A stretch of 64,000 nucleotides of DNA from Topomyia yanbarensis (Eukaryota > Arthropoda > Insecta > Diptera > Culicidae): contig NC_080672.1 in the NCBI RefSeq assembly GCF_030247195.1, positions 374,952,166 through 375,016,165 on the forward strand, in the 5' to 3' direction. Positions 54,929 through 64,000 of this stretch are shown here, one piece after another. The notes beneath the pieces were generated by a model. The model saw nothing but the letters and a program-made list of their open reading frames with translations, ran no database searches and was not told where the DNA came from. How positions within the stretch are numbered: the stretch's first letter is position 1; every line of letters starts with the position of its first letter. Made by a program: the position numbers and the translations under genes.

Positions 54929-56100
54929 ATATCGTCGCTGTTGTGCTATCTTATGACAAGCGCCATTTTGCACATTTCGAGAAAAACGATTTTTAAAGTT
55001 TGAGATTGAATATCTTGAAACTTATAAATGGTATAAATAATTCAAAGAAGACAAATGATGCTTCTATCTATTCTGCATTAATCTCTCAAATATTACGAGA
55101 ATCGGTTAACTACATTGCGAGTTTTCTTTAAAAATGTAAACAAAAGTCGGACTCACACGTGTGTATTGATGACAAAATTTGTATGGCGTGTCATAATCGT
55201 GCATGGAAAATTTTCCATAGAAAAAAATCATCAATTATTAACTTTTATTCATATCTTTGGCTTCATTTGGTCTACAATCGGTGAGATGCATTTTGAAGGA
55301 AATGAATCAGGGAATCTAGAAAAAATAGTTATTTTTGGTTACAGTGTTGCCAAATATGCTATATTTCCAATTTAAAACTTAAATTGCATTTTCTCACAGT
55401 TCGTGCATTTTTGTTTCGCAAATGATTATGCCATTGTGTTTATCAGATAGTTTTACATATAAAAACATCTCATAAATAAAGATAATTTGAGCCAACCCCT
55501 AAACACAGCCATTTGAAACAAAAAATTAGAAATTTCTCAGCACGTTTCTCGCTATTTTTCAGTAAAGGCTAGTTTACAGTTCGGAAAACGTGTCACGGGA
55601 TTTGGGTCCCTGTGTATTTCAAATGGAGCTCGGGATTTCAAATCCCGTGACGGGAAATGAGTCTACACAAAAATGACAGTTTTCCTGAAGTGTAAACCCA
55701 ACAGCGGGAAACATCACGGGATATTAAAACTCTCCACACAGAAATCCGGCCGGGAACAATTCAACACAAATTGTTTCCGACGGGGAAAATAGTATTTTTA
55801 TAAGGTTTGCAATTCGCTGCAAGTTTGATACTCTTTGTATTTTTAAGAAGCAGCAGAGTTTTTGGTTTGACAGTTTGGAGAGATCTCGGCGGGAAAATTT
55901 CCCTGATCAAATCCCGACGCAAATCCCGTGCGAAATCCCGTGATCCATTTCCCGAACTGTAAACTAGCCTTAACCAAGCAGAATGTCAAAATTCTGTAAA
56001 CGCCACTTTGTAGAGATTTTTTAGACAAGTAATGTGGCATATCTAACTCAGTTTACCCCAAAATAGCGTTTGTCATAAGATAGCACAACAGCGACGATAT
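54929..56100. mobile_element. 1.17-kb element with ATATCGTCGCTGTTGTGC inverted ends
   Basis: The first and last 45 bases are inverted copies (ATATCGTCGCTGTTGTGCTA and TCTTATGACAA on the left, mirrored on the right), with one or two mismatches. The interior includes the MITE at 55566-55970 and no recognised protein. The 86-codon frame at 55115-55375 has no motif. Confidence 0.75.
55566..55970. mobile_element. 405-bp MITE with TAA target duplication
   Basis: Ends AGGCTAGTTTACAGTTCGG and CCGAACTGTAAACTAGCCT are perfect inverted repeats. TAA flanks both (55563-55565, 55971-55973), as for PIF/Harbinger-type MITEs. Inner blocks repeat GGGATTT and AAATCCCGTG. Confidence 0.85.
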
Positions 56101-56887
56101 TCAACCAGAAATGACATTTTTTACAAATATGGACGTATGTCTTTTTATCCAAAAATACATAATTCGTTGACATGTTAAATGCGCTTTCAAAAATGGTTCG
56201 AAAGAAATGCTAATTAGAAATAATATGTGCGGTCCAAACGGAAATCAAAAGATATCTCATTGGAATAGTTCTAAAAAGCTTGGCTAATCGGCAAGCTCTG
56301 TTTACACCGTTTCCAAAACGTCTAATACTCGATTGCCATCAGCTACATATAAAAGAAATGCAAAATACAATCTTAAGAAACGACGAAATGGATTCGATAG
56401 TGAGACAAACATTCTGCACGTATACTAATAAAATAATAATTAAATAAAAACGTCAAATGTGTTTGTGTATAATTCGAATTAAGGAACGAAGTTATTGAAG
56501 GTATTGATTATTTCGAATTATAGTGATAGGCAGAATATGAGGTCTAAACATTTCTTCGAAAATTGAAACGTGGATATTCTACCATTTTTTCCTGTGTGGC
56601 AACGGATTACAAAACTTGGACGTAGAAGACTTCAACCAAGCTTCATGGCATGTAACGAAATGAAGTATTAAAGTAATTCTGAACGATAGAGAAGTCTAAG
56701 TTTCTCAAGAAATAATTGGTTAAGCAGGTCTTCTGCAACAGTGGGTGAACCTGTAAAAACTTCATACCAACAGGAAGGTATCTCAGAATATGTACTAAGA
56801 AGATTGTTTACAGAAACAATTTAACCACTTCTGTGCAGTAATAATCCGCTTTTTATGTTCTGGTTAGATTTGGATTCTTCTTTTTAA

Positions 56888-57003
56888 CCTTCCGGAAGTC
56901 ATGCTAATGCACTGAGTGCACGCTGCTCTGAAAATCTAGCGAAATCGTCTGAGCGCACCAGCGGCTGCTCGTTCAGTGGGCCATTTGCGCGACTTCCGGA
57001 GGG
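56888..57003. mobile_element. 116-bp MITE, copy 2, TTAA-flanked
   Basis: It starts CCTTCCGGAAGTC and ends GACTTCCGGAGGG, with the same TGCACTGAGTGCACGCTGCTC core as copy 1. TTAA at 56884-56887 and 57004-57007 fits a piggyBac-type target. Confidence 0.82.
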
Positions 57004-57411
57004 TTAATAATGATTGCGTTGTTGATACAAAATCATCCAGCACTTTTTCACAACTTTAAAATAAGGGCAAAATTCAAGAAAATGTCGAATAATCACAAGA
57101 AAAAACAGACAGGTCTGCGAACAAATTATAGAAACCGGTTTTTGATAAGTTTACTTGTGATTTGAGACAAACAGTTTTTTAGTCTCTCATTTGCCTGCCA
57201 TTTCCCACCAATTCGTCTTTTCAGAAATTAAGTACCCTCTAAATTGCCGTTGAGATCGTATTCGTCCCATGTTCTATGAGATTCCCTCTATACATAAGAC
57301 AATTATGCGTTGAACGGCAGTGAATATTCCATCTAAGAATATAATAAATACAAACAAATAAATAAATAAAGTGATTTTTAATGCAATCTGGCAATAGCAG
57401 CACGTTGTGAG

Positions 57412-58570
57412 ATGAGTGAAGCTTCGCAGCAAAAGAGAGACAAACTTCGGTTAAATACACTATTTGTTGATTTTAAATATTGTCGTCTGTCGGAAGGTGA
57501 TATTGAAACGGGAGCTTGCGAAAGTCATCTTCATACAGTTCTATTATATACGGAAACCCATATCGAAAACGTTGAATTTTTAAGCGGAGTTGAGTGTACG
57601 AGTGTAGTACGCGAGTGCCTTTCCAGATTTCAATTAAAATTACAATTTGCTTTCCATAACTAGAACCTGAAACTTGGTGACATCATAGTACATCACTAGG
57701 CATAAATTTTAGTGAGATAAAATTGAAGATGTAATAAATGGGCCTGAGGGGAACGTTTTGGTCGTTTCTATCACATAGCAGACTAACAGGGTAATGGTCA
57801 TTACTATTACAATTTTAAACTTATTCAAATATTTGTAGATGGTTTGGAATCAGGAAATTATCTGCTTTTTTAAAACTGCTATAAGGAATCGCATGAGATC
57901 TTGTTTCCGGACACCCGGTCCTGGAGGTGTGTCCCAGCTTTGAAATACTATTTGTAAATTTCAAAGAATTTTAGCAATATGGATGTCAAAATTCTTGGGT
58001 TTGCCATAGAGATTGTTAACAATCGTCATGGGACTATCTGATAATTTGACCCCGGAGCGGTCTTCACAACTTTATTTAGTTGCTTAATAATTCTGTCTGT
58101 CAGATATGAAAGCTGTGCGTTACCTAATGCCGTTATGGATTAGCACTTACCACGAGTGGAATTGAGTTGCGCTTAGAATTAACTCGATGGCTAGTACATG
58201 AAAGAACTTGAATAAAACAAGTTTACGCCGTTGAGAATTAGTTGATTACAAACCCCAAAATATAAGTCATATAAGAAAAAATAAGCTGCCGCAAAACAAG
58301 AGATCAGCTACAATGCGATATACTGTTATACGGTCATGAAGACTTATTTCAAGAATCGGCATTTTTTAAAGATATTATTGCTTTATTATTTTGGAAATGC
58401 AACTAGATTATCAACAATATGGCCGATTTAATAGGCATAATTACTCTACCACTCTGTATCTCTAACATTATTGACCCATCTTTTTCGTCTACAATTTGTA
58501 AACATAAAAAATACCCACGGTTCGGCCAAGCTAATGCATTGAGCCGTGTCAAAGTAAACGGCCTGTGCAC
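57412..58570 (+). mobile_element. Probable decayed ORF1-only retroelement, copy 4
   Basis: The frame at 57412-57663 begins MSEASQQKRDKLRLN and continues with a VDFKYCRLSEGD block like VVDFKFC...FSEVE of copy 1. At 58500-58570 the plus strand reads ACCCACGGTTCGGCCAAGC and TGAGCCGTGTCAAAGTAAAC, the element's 3' end. The middle is not recognisable, so a single origin of both parts is an inference. The 83-codon frame could alternatively be an unrelated small ORF. Confidence 0.35.
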
Positions 58571-58664
58571 ACCAAGCGTACTTATATGTATTTACCTTGA
58601 GTCAGAAGAATCACAACAAGGCTGTCGATAAATAAATTGGCATCCATATAAAATATTATATATG

Positions 58665-59757
58665 AGTAATTCCACGTCAGATTCACAACCAAATTTTTTT
58701 TGCAATCTTTAGCCGAAAATTGTTCACACTATGTTTTGTTTTTGTTGAATATTATTTTTTTAAATTTACGAGTTTTTAAAATTTAAATTTTATTGTATTG
58801 AGCATTTTTCAATCACTGATAACTCAGAAACTATTCAATTTGTATGTATGTATGTTGGTAGCCACCATCCTAGCTCGAGTCTTGCTCTGCATGCGGCTCC
58901 ACTTAACAGTACGCTCAAATTTCGTTAGAATTCTGCATTCAGCATACCACTGTATGAAAAACCAAAAGGGGGGTAGCGGACCCGTAGGCAATTACACCTA
59001 TTCAGTATCCGCTGGAATCAATGAATCTTCTACTCAGAAACTATTCAATTTGTAGAAAAAATATTAAATAATTTATTAAGTTTCCTTTTCGCATGAGCTC
59101 ACCGAAATTGTTTTTGCAATGCATATTTGTTTTTGCTATGTAACTTATGTATTCTGCAAATACTAGAAGCAATTTTTTTTAAGTCTAACTAAAAACATTT
59201 TATTATTTTTTGAAATCATTTATAATTATATTGCGAAGATTAGGTAAAAATTTCGGAATGGATCTCCAAGTACTTCACGAGATAATACAATTATAACAGG
59301 TCTGTCACAGGTCGTTTAGTGTAAAATAGGCTTATTTTCAGTTTATAACTGTAATATCTCGCATTGTATTTTGATATCCACTCCATATTTTTTCACAGAA
59401 AAAAAGATTAAACATGATTCTTAATATTTAAAATTGGCCCAACTTTTAAAAAAAATCAATTTGTTTATAATAATTGCAGATTTCATAAGCTATATAAAAA
59501 AATATTTTTTATGTTTTTCCGGTAAGCTCATGCAAAAACTACTTTTTGTAAATAATATTTTTTCCATGCAGTTATCAGTGATTGAAAAATGTTCGATTTT
59601 ATAAACATCAAAAGTTACAAATCTAATAACTTGAAAAAAGTATCATATTCAGCCAAAACGAAAAATACGTGTTAATTATTTTTATCTAAAGAATGCAAGA
59701 AAAAAATTTGGAAGGAATTCAAATTTTGGTTGTAAATCTGACGTGGGATAACCTATA
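58665..59757. mobile_element. Palindromic element with GTAATTCCACGTCAGATT end
   Basis: Left end GTAATTCCACGTCAGATTCA and right end TGTAAATCTGACGTGGGATA are inverted. Inner blocks (ATAACTTG, TAATTATTTTTATCTAAAG, TAACTCAGAAAC) match the elements at 44210-46050. Split by the insertion at 58845-59031. Confidence 0.7.
58845..59031 (-). mobile_element. 187-bp retroposed insertion with 23-bp target-site duplication
   Basis: A 23-bp stretch beginning ACTCAGAAACTATTC stands unchanged at 58822-58844 and 59032-59054. The insert read on the minus strand ends GATGGTGGCTACCAACATAC and ATACA repeats, like the 3' end of RTE-type LINEs with a short tandem tail. It would be a strongly 5'-truncated copy. The clade is a guess from the tail. 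Confidence 0.75.
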
Positions 59758-60030
59758 TAACCATTGTTGTGAGAAGTTGTAATTATGAGATGGATCGAAT
59801 ATTGTTATTCTCCCTAGTATAAAATGTGTTGAGGGGAGTAAGTGCGTTCAACCGAATATTTGAGACAATATTTTCCAGTCGCATTTAAAAAAAATATTAA
59901 CACCAGGTCGAAATTTCTCCCTGATTTGAATACAAATTCCCTGAAAATTCCAGGTTTTTCCAGGTCAAATAGAATCCCCTGAAATTCCCTGATTTTTCAG
60001 GTTTTTTCCAGGAATCGCCACCCTGTTATA

Positions 60031-60889
60031 TCTGTAACTAGTCTAAGTCGTCGCTATTGGCAACTGTTCCCACATAAATCGACAGAGAACTGAATTTTCA
60101 AATTTTTATGGTTCCTCGGCAGATCAACCACTGGGCCGTACCAATTGCACTGAGTTGTAAAAGTAAACTGAAATAGAGGTGACGAATGATTATTTTCCTT
60201 CGTCTCGGCGTTGTACAAGAATACCTACATCACATTGATACGAATCACATAAATGTTGTCATGGTCATTTCTCAGCCCACACCCTGGCAGACGTTCATCC
60301 TTCCATCTAGAATCTGTCAAGATGAGGAACTACAAAGTCTAACTGTTCGTATGTGACAGTCCGTATAGCACACCAGTTTCTTCCACAAGCAGGCTCCGGC
60401 TGTTAACCAGTCCCAAAAGTTTCAGATACTTTACATAGAGGATAGTCGGAAGCAGAAAATTAAGAGATAGTAGAGAGATTTTGGTTTGCTGAAACGAGAC
60501 AAGAAAAGGAAAATAATTGTAATTAGCAGCGTAGTTATAATAAATAAGTAAACGATTTCTCATCAGTTGTTTGTTTCCTTGTTCGTAGTCTTCCTTCCTG
60601 TTCCTGATCTGTTTGGGCTATTGGCTTTCCGTTTCTTTGACCGTCACGTCCTCTTGCAACGAGTTACATATATTGTAGCAAGAGAAACAAATGAAGACAA
60701 AACATTAAAATAAAGGGCATGATTAGTGTTTGTAATTGGGCATATATGTTGCTGGGTCATGAAAGTATTTGCGGAATAAGAATAAATTGTATTTGTTTTG
60801 ATTTTATTTTTATTGTCATGTTAATGTTCAGCTCCGCAGTTTTGTGGAGGTTTAACTCCGCGCATATGTGGTTTAGTCATCCATTTAGT
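60031..60889. other. Unassigned sequence
   Basis: The minus frame 60563-60339 (LLSLNFLLPTILYVKYLKLL) has a hydrophobic stretch after a TTTCAG acceptor-like site, but I found no exons to join to it. Confidence 0.3.
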
Positions 60890-62300
60890 CATTTAGTTTA
60901 GTAGTCCGTTGGGATAGCATGCGACCTGCGAAGGCCTTAAACCGTTCACGGTCTTCTGCTAACTCCCTCAGCTAGGCTGCCGATAGTTTGGTGCATGCCA
61001 TATCCTGTTCTACGCAGGTGTTCCAGTTGTGGCACGGTCGACCGTGTTTGTATAGACCAGGGATCTGATACTTGGCCACCAGCTTTATTATTTCTCCATT
61101 TTCCATTCGTTGTATGTGGGCCCAGTATAGCAGTCGGGCCATTCTTATTTTCCGTACTATTGTGCAACGTTCCAGGATTGCTTCTATGTCCGAAGCCGTT
61201 AAGTTTGCTTGGTGCTTTTCGTCAGAGTCAATGCGCGAGTCGTGCTACAATCCTGAAACAATTTGTAGCTCCATATCGCGTAATCGTTCTCTGTTGTGCT
61301 TGGTCAACCTTTAAGACATATAAAACTATCGATGTTATCACTGTATGGTATATCTTACGTAAAGTTTCCCATCGAAGCCTGAACGTTCTTACAAACAATG
61401 CAATTGAATGGTATGCTCGAGGCGCTTTTTGGACACGATCTGATACCGTTTCCCGACGATTTAGACTGCTGGTCATGTAAGCACCGAGATGTCGAGGTTT
61501 TGACACCACGCGTAGTTTGTAATTTCCAAATTGTCTTTCATGATCAGGTTCATTCATTTCTGGTTGAGATGGGTCACGGATGAGTACTTCTATTTTGTTC
61601 ATGTTTAGTTCCAGCCCATATTCCTTCAGACAAGGCCCTATTAGGTTTAATAGTCGTGGTATTTGCGATGGGTCCGTTACTATCAACACAATGTCGTCGA
61701 CATACACCATTAGGCATGGAAGTTTGATTCTGTTTTGCTGACCCAAAAATAGTTCCGGCATCATTTCCTGCAAGCGTTTGAGTGCTTGGTCGAGAAGGTA
61801 TACAAATAATTTTGGTGAAAGGGGCACCCTTGATTGATTCCTAGGACTTTGTTTTGATTCGTACTTTGGCCGAACTATTGTAGAGAAGTCTGATCGGTTA
61901 AGCATGCTGATACTATGGGATTTATTAAGTATGTAGGGACTACCAATCTCCTCAGTGTACTTGGAACTACTTTCAGGTCAATGGTGTTGAAAGCCTGCCG
62001 TATATCCAGTGACATACCATATGCGATGCTTCCCTTGCGCCAGCGTTCGTCCAGTAGTTGCTTTACAGTGAAGATTGGATCTTCGGCATCTCTGTCATAT
62101 TGATAGGCCGGCGAACTGGTAGTTATCCACATCTCCGAGATGTTGCTCGAGTTGTTCCGATAAGTAAATTTTGTAGATTGATTGTTATTCTTCTGTATTC
62201 ATCTACTCCCTTTGGTCTTGGGTTCATGAATACATCACATTGATACGAATCACACAAATAAACCGACACAATGGACTCGATTACACTAATAACAATTGCA
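60890..62300 (-). mobile_element. Non-LTR reverse transcriptase, 5'-truncated, frameshifted
   Basis: Minus-strand frames 62132-61875 and 61905-61228 carry RT landmarks: SLDIRQAFNTIDLKV (first palm Asp), INQGCPLSPKLFVYLLDQAL after a frameshift, and CLMVYVDDIVLI, the Y-x-D-D catalytic motif. The thumb and C-terminal region follow: GAYMTSSLNRRETVSDRVQK, TFRLRWETLRKIYHTVI, and in 61170-60950 RKIRMARLLYWAHIQRMENG and WNTCVEQDMAC. The 5' half is gone. Stops occur near 61875, 61230 and 60975. I cannot assign a clade with confidence. Confidence 0.8.
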
Positions 62301-63374
62301 GCATACCAAGGCGATTGTTTATTCATTTGGGGCTTTAAGGTCATTCACCCACCAAGGCGACTATTCTTTCATTCAATTTCAGTATAACAAACAGCAAATT
62401 ATTTTCAAAGGTTTTGATTGTTTTCCAACCTGCTAACAAAGATAGAGAGAGCATACCAAATATGGCGCTTTGTTCGATTCAATGTAATAATATCCTATGT
62501 TTGTCTAGTTAACGAAAACATTACCGAGAGCCTCGTGGCATTCGTCGATTCACATCAAGTCATAAGAATAAATCTCTGCTAGTTTTTTTACACAATGGCT
62601 TCTAACGATTTGTAACAATCCTGTCGAAAAATGAACTGATGCAAAAGCAAATGCGTTTCTTTGAAAAGGCTTTCAAATATAATTTGATGTATGGATTACG
62701 CTTCTCCCTATTTAATTTCATAACTTTTCTAACTATAATATCTAACCTTATTTAGGTTGTAAGTTTGCATAACCTATTTAGGGGAAAACTAGAGCGAAAT
62801 ACTGCCAAGTTAACAAAAACCTACTTGCATTGCACTTTAGTCACAAGCAATACAAAAATTATAAAGGTAAGTACCTGGTAGTGTTCGGCCCCGTCGAGAC
62901 CGACTTGCATGAGATACCGTATGGTGTTTTTTTGTCTCAATATTCTTAGTTGATTTATCACTGTCTACTACTACAGATTCAAGCAAGGCATGTACGTCCT
63001 TGTCCTCAAGTTGAGTACTAAAATATAGTATTAAAAATATACCGCTTTTGAAATATCGTGAATTAGATCACTGTTGTTCTCTCAGTATACAACCATCAGT
63101 ATTGGTAGACACTTTTCTCACTTTTGCTAGCACAATTTTCGCTATTGCTGCACGGACGGCTATGAAAAGAAAATCTAACCATGTCCCAGAACCGCCCGTA
63201 ATACCGAAGGTGCCAGAGCACCAATTCGTCGCTCCTTTGCTGAAACCATAATCAAGTGTTCTGTATCCTAAGCGCACAAATATTTACAATCCTTACAAAA
63301 ACCTAGCAACAAACAACGCCATCGCCCGCGCCTTCCTAGTGGGCCACATTCTAGTAGAATGGGTTCATGAAATA
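62301..63374. other. Intergenic sequence downstream of the hexosaminidase gene
   Basis: No supported gene. The expected 3' untranslated region of the minus-strand gene at 63375 lies at its right end. Confidence 0.35.
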
Positions 63375-64000
63375 TCATACACATTCGTCCTGGTTCTGGG
63401 CGCAGTACTTAGGGAAGATCGGTTCGGCCCGCAGGCCCAGTTCGAGCAGGTGATTTCGGAACACGGACATCCGATTGAAGGTTTCCTTCGGCACGGACTC
63501 ACTGTAAATTTCCTCGACCGGATCGGTCCACAGTCGTTCTGCGAGAGCGGATGCGCGCGGCCACAGGCGTGAGTCCAGCGTCGACTCGTCCACCTGTTCG
63601 GTCCAGAGGCAAGCTTCGCCACCGAGAACTTGCCGCATCTGCAACGAGGTGAGCTTCAACTCATCCCACGGTCGGTGCTTGTACACCGTCTGCCAGTTGC
63701 GGTACGGCGAACAGGCACCTTCGGCTGGAATGGAGATAAAAGAGGGTTAATTATGGGATCACATTATCAAAATCAGACAATAACAAAAAAACTCACCAGT
63801 AGACCGCCAACTACCAAATCCGCAATCCAAGTACCACGCATCCACATGCGACATCACAACATTGAAGCCAGCATTAATCAGTTGATAGTTTTCCGGCCAC
63901 TTACTACCGCCCCAAATTTGAACAGCGTAGGCATTCTTTGAAAGACACGGGTAACCGGTCAGGCCGCTGGACCATACCGCGACAAGCTTTGGCGCGATTC
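63375..64000 (-). CDS. GH20 beta-N-acetylglucosaminidase, fused-lobes-like, last two exons (partial)
   Basis: Exons 64000-63797 (continuing beyond the right edge) and 63724-63375 join at GTGAGT and TTCCAG in frame and end DECV-TGA. The first encodes LVAVWSSGLTGYPCL, YAVQIWGGSKWPENYQLI and VVMSHVDAWYLDCGFGSW. The second encodes CSPYRNWQTVYKHRPWDELK, LGGEACLWTEQVD, RLWPRASALAERLWTDP and a tail ending FPKYCAQNQDEC. These are the C-terminal strands and active-site aromatics of GH20 enzymes, which remove terminal GlcNAc or GalNAc. The CGFGSWRST, VYKHRPW and PKYCAQN blocks are closer to insect fused-lobes proteins, which trim N-glycan GlcNAc, than to chitinolytic hexosaminidases. That subfamily call is from memory. 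The catalytic Asp-Glu pair would be in exons outside the window. Confidence 0.85.

Larger units (their letters stand above)
54278..60025. mobile_element. 5.75-kb TIR element (CAGGGTG ends, TTATA duplication) with nested insertions
   Basis: It starts CAGGGTGTCGACTTATT and ends GAATCGCCACCCTG, with inner ends rich in ATTCCCTGATTTT and CAGGTTTTT blocks that also pair. TTATA is present on both sides (54273-54277 and 60026-60030). The interior holds MITEs at 54698 and 56888, a nested pair at 54929/55566, an ORF1-only 3' end near 58500 and a palindromic element at 58665. I see no transposase, so the original element may have been much smaller. The superfamily is not assigned. Confidence 0.6.

Noticed and set aside
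60339..60563. 74-codon minus frame with hydrophobic segment as leader exon of NRF-like gene 2
   Set aside because: It does not end in the required phase at a good donor and its sequence does not resemble a signal-peptide exon of the family.
1..64000. Endogenous viral sequences
   Set aside because: No translated frame showed viral polymerase, nucleoprotein or glycoprotein landmarks; all reverse transcriptases fit non-LTR elements.

Overview
The window looks like an AT-rich, transposon-packed insect chromosome, most likely from a culicine mosquito and perhaps Aedes. This is inferred from genes in short exons with GT/AG introns, introns up to 10.8 kb full of mobile DNA, several non-LTR retrotransposon lineages, tRNA-derived SINEs and many MITEs. 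Nothing bacterial or phage-like was seen.

Three host genes are well supported, all on the minus strand. (1) At 7593-8113 are the first three coding exons of a nose-resistant-to-fluoxetine (NRF-6-like) acyltransferase-3 family membrane protein; the rest lies beyond the left edge. (2) At 20136-34031 is a second NRF-6-like gene in twelve exons, about 697 codons, lacking only its signal-peptide exon. Its eighth intron is 10.8 kb and holds nested transposons plus a relic of a third NRF-type gene (22383-22727). Its ninth intron would be about 90 bp without an inserted MITE. (3) At 63375-64000 are the last two exons of a GH20 beta-N-acetylglucosaminidase resembling the insect fused-lobes type. Genes 1 and 2 form a tandem pair. 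A possible two-exon 48-residue acidic peptide gene (48970-49212, minus) and a possible promoter plus first exon (19080-19560, plus) are weaker calls.

Most of the remainder is mobile DNA. From the left: an inverted-repeat pair (510-3633); an ORF1-only retroelement (3695-4790); a 1.5-kb minisatellite with higher-order structure (9055-10600); a CR1/T1-like LINE (11456-17890) split by a 2.87-kb hAT-type element whose removal restores the reading frame; and SINEs with clear target-site duplications. Within gene 2's large intron lie a second ORF1-only copy split by a Jockey/CR1-like LINE, and a 2-kb element whose inverted ends are 16-bp tandem arrays. Right of gene 2 are a foldback element (35195-36320), Jockey-like and I-like LINE remains (37140-42930), palindromic elements with GGTCATTCCACG ends, a third ORF1-only copy, an R1-like LINE 3' end (50000-51245), a 5.75-kb terminal-inverted-repeat element with at least five nested insertions (54278-60025), and a LINE reverse-transcriptase fragment (60890-62300).

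The transposon ORFs are nearly all broken by frameshifts, stops or deletions. Exon boundaries were read by eye from splice consensus, frame continuity and family resemblance, without alignment software.
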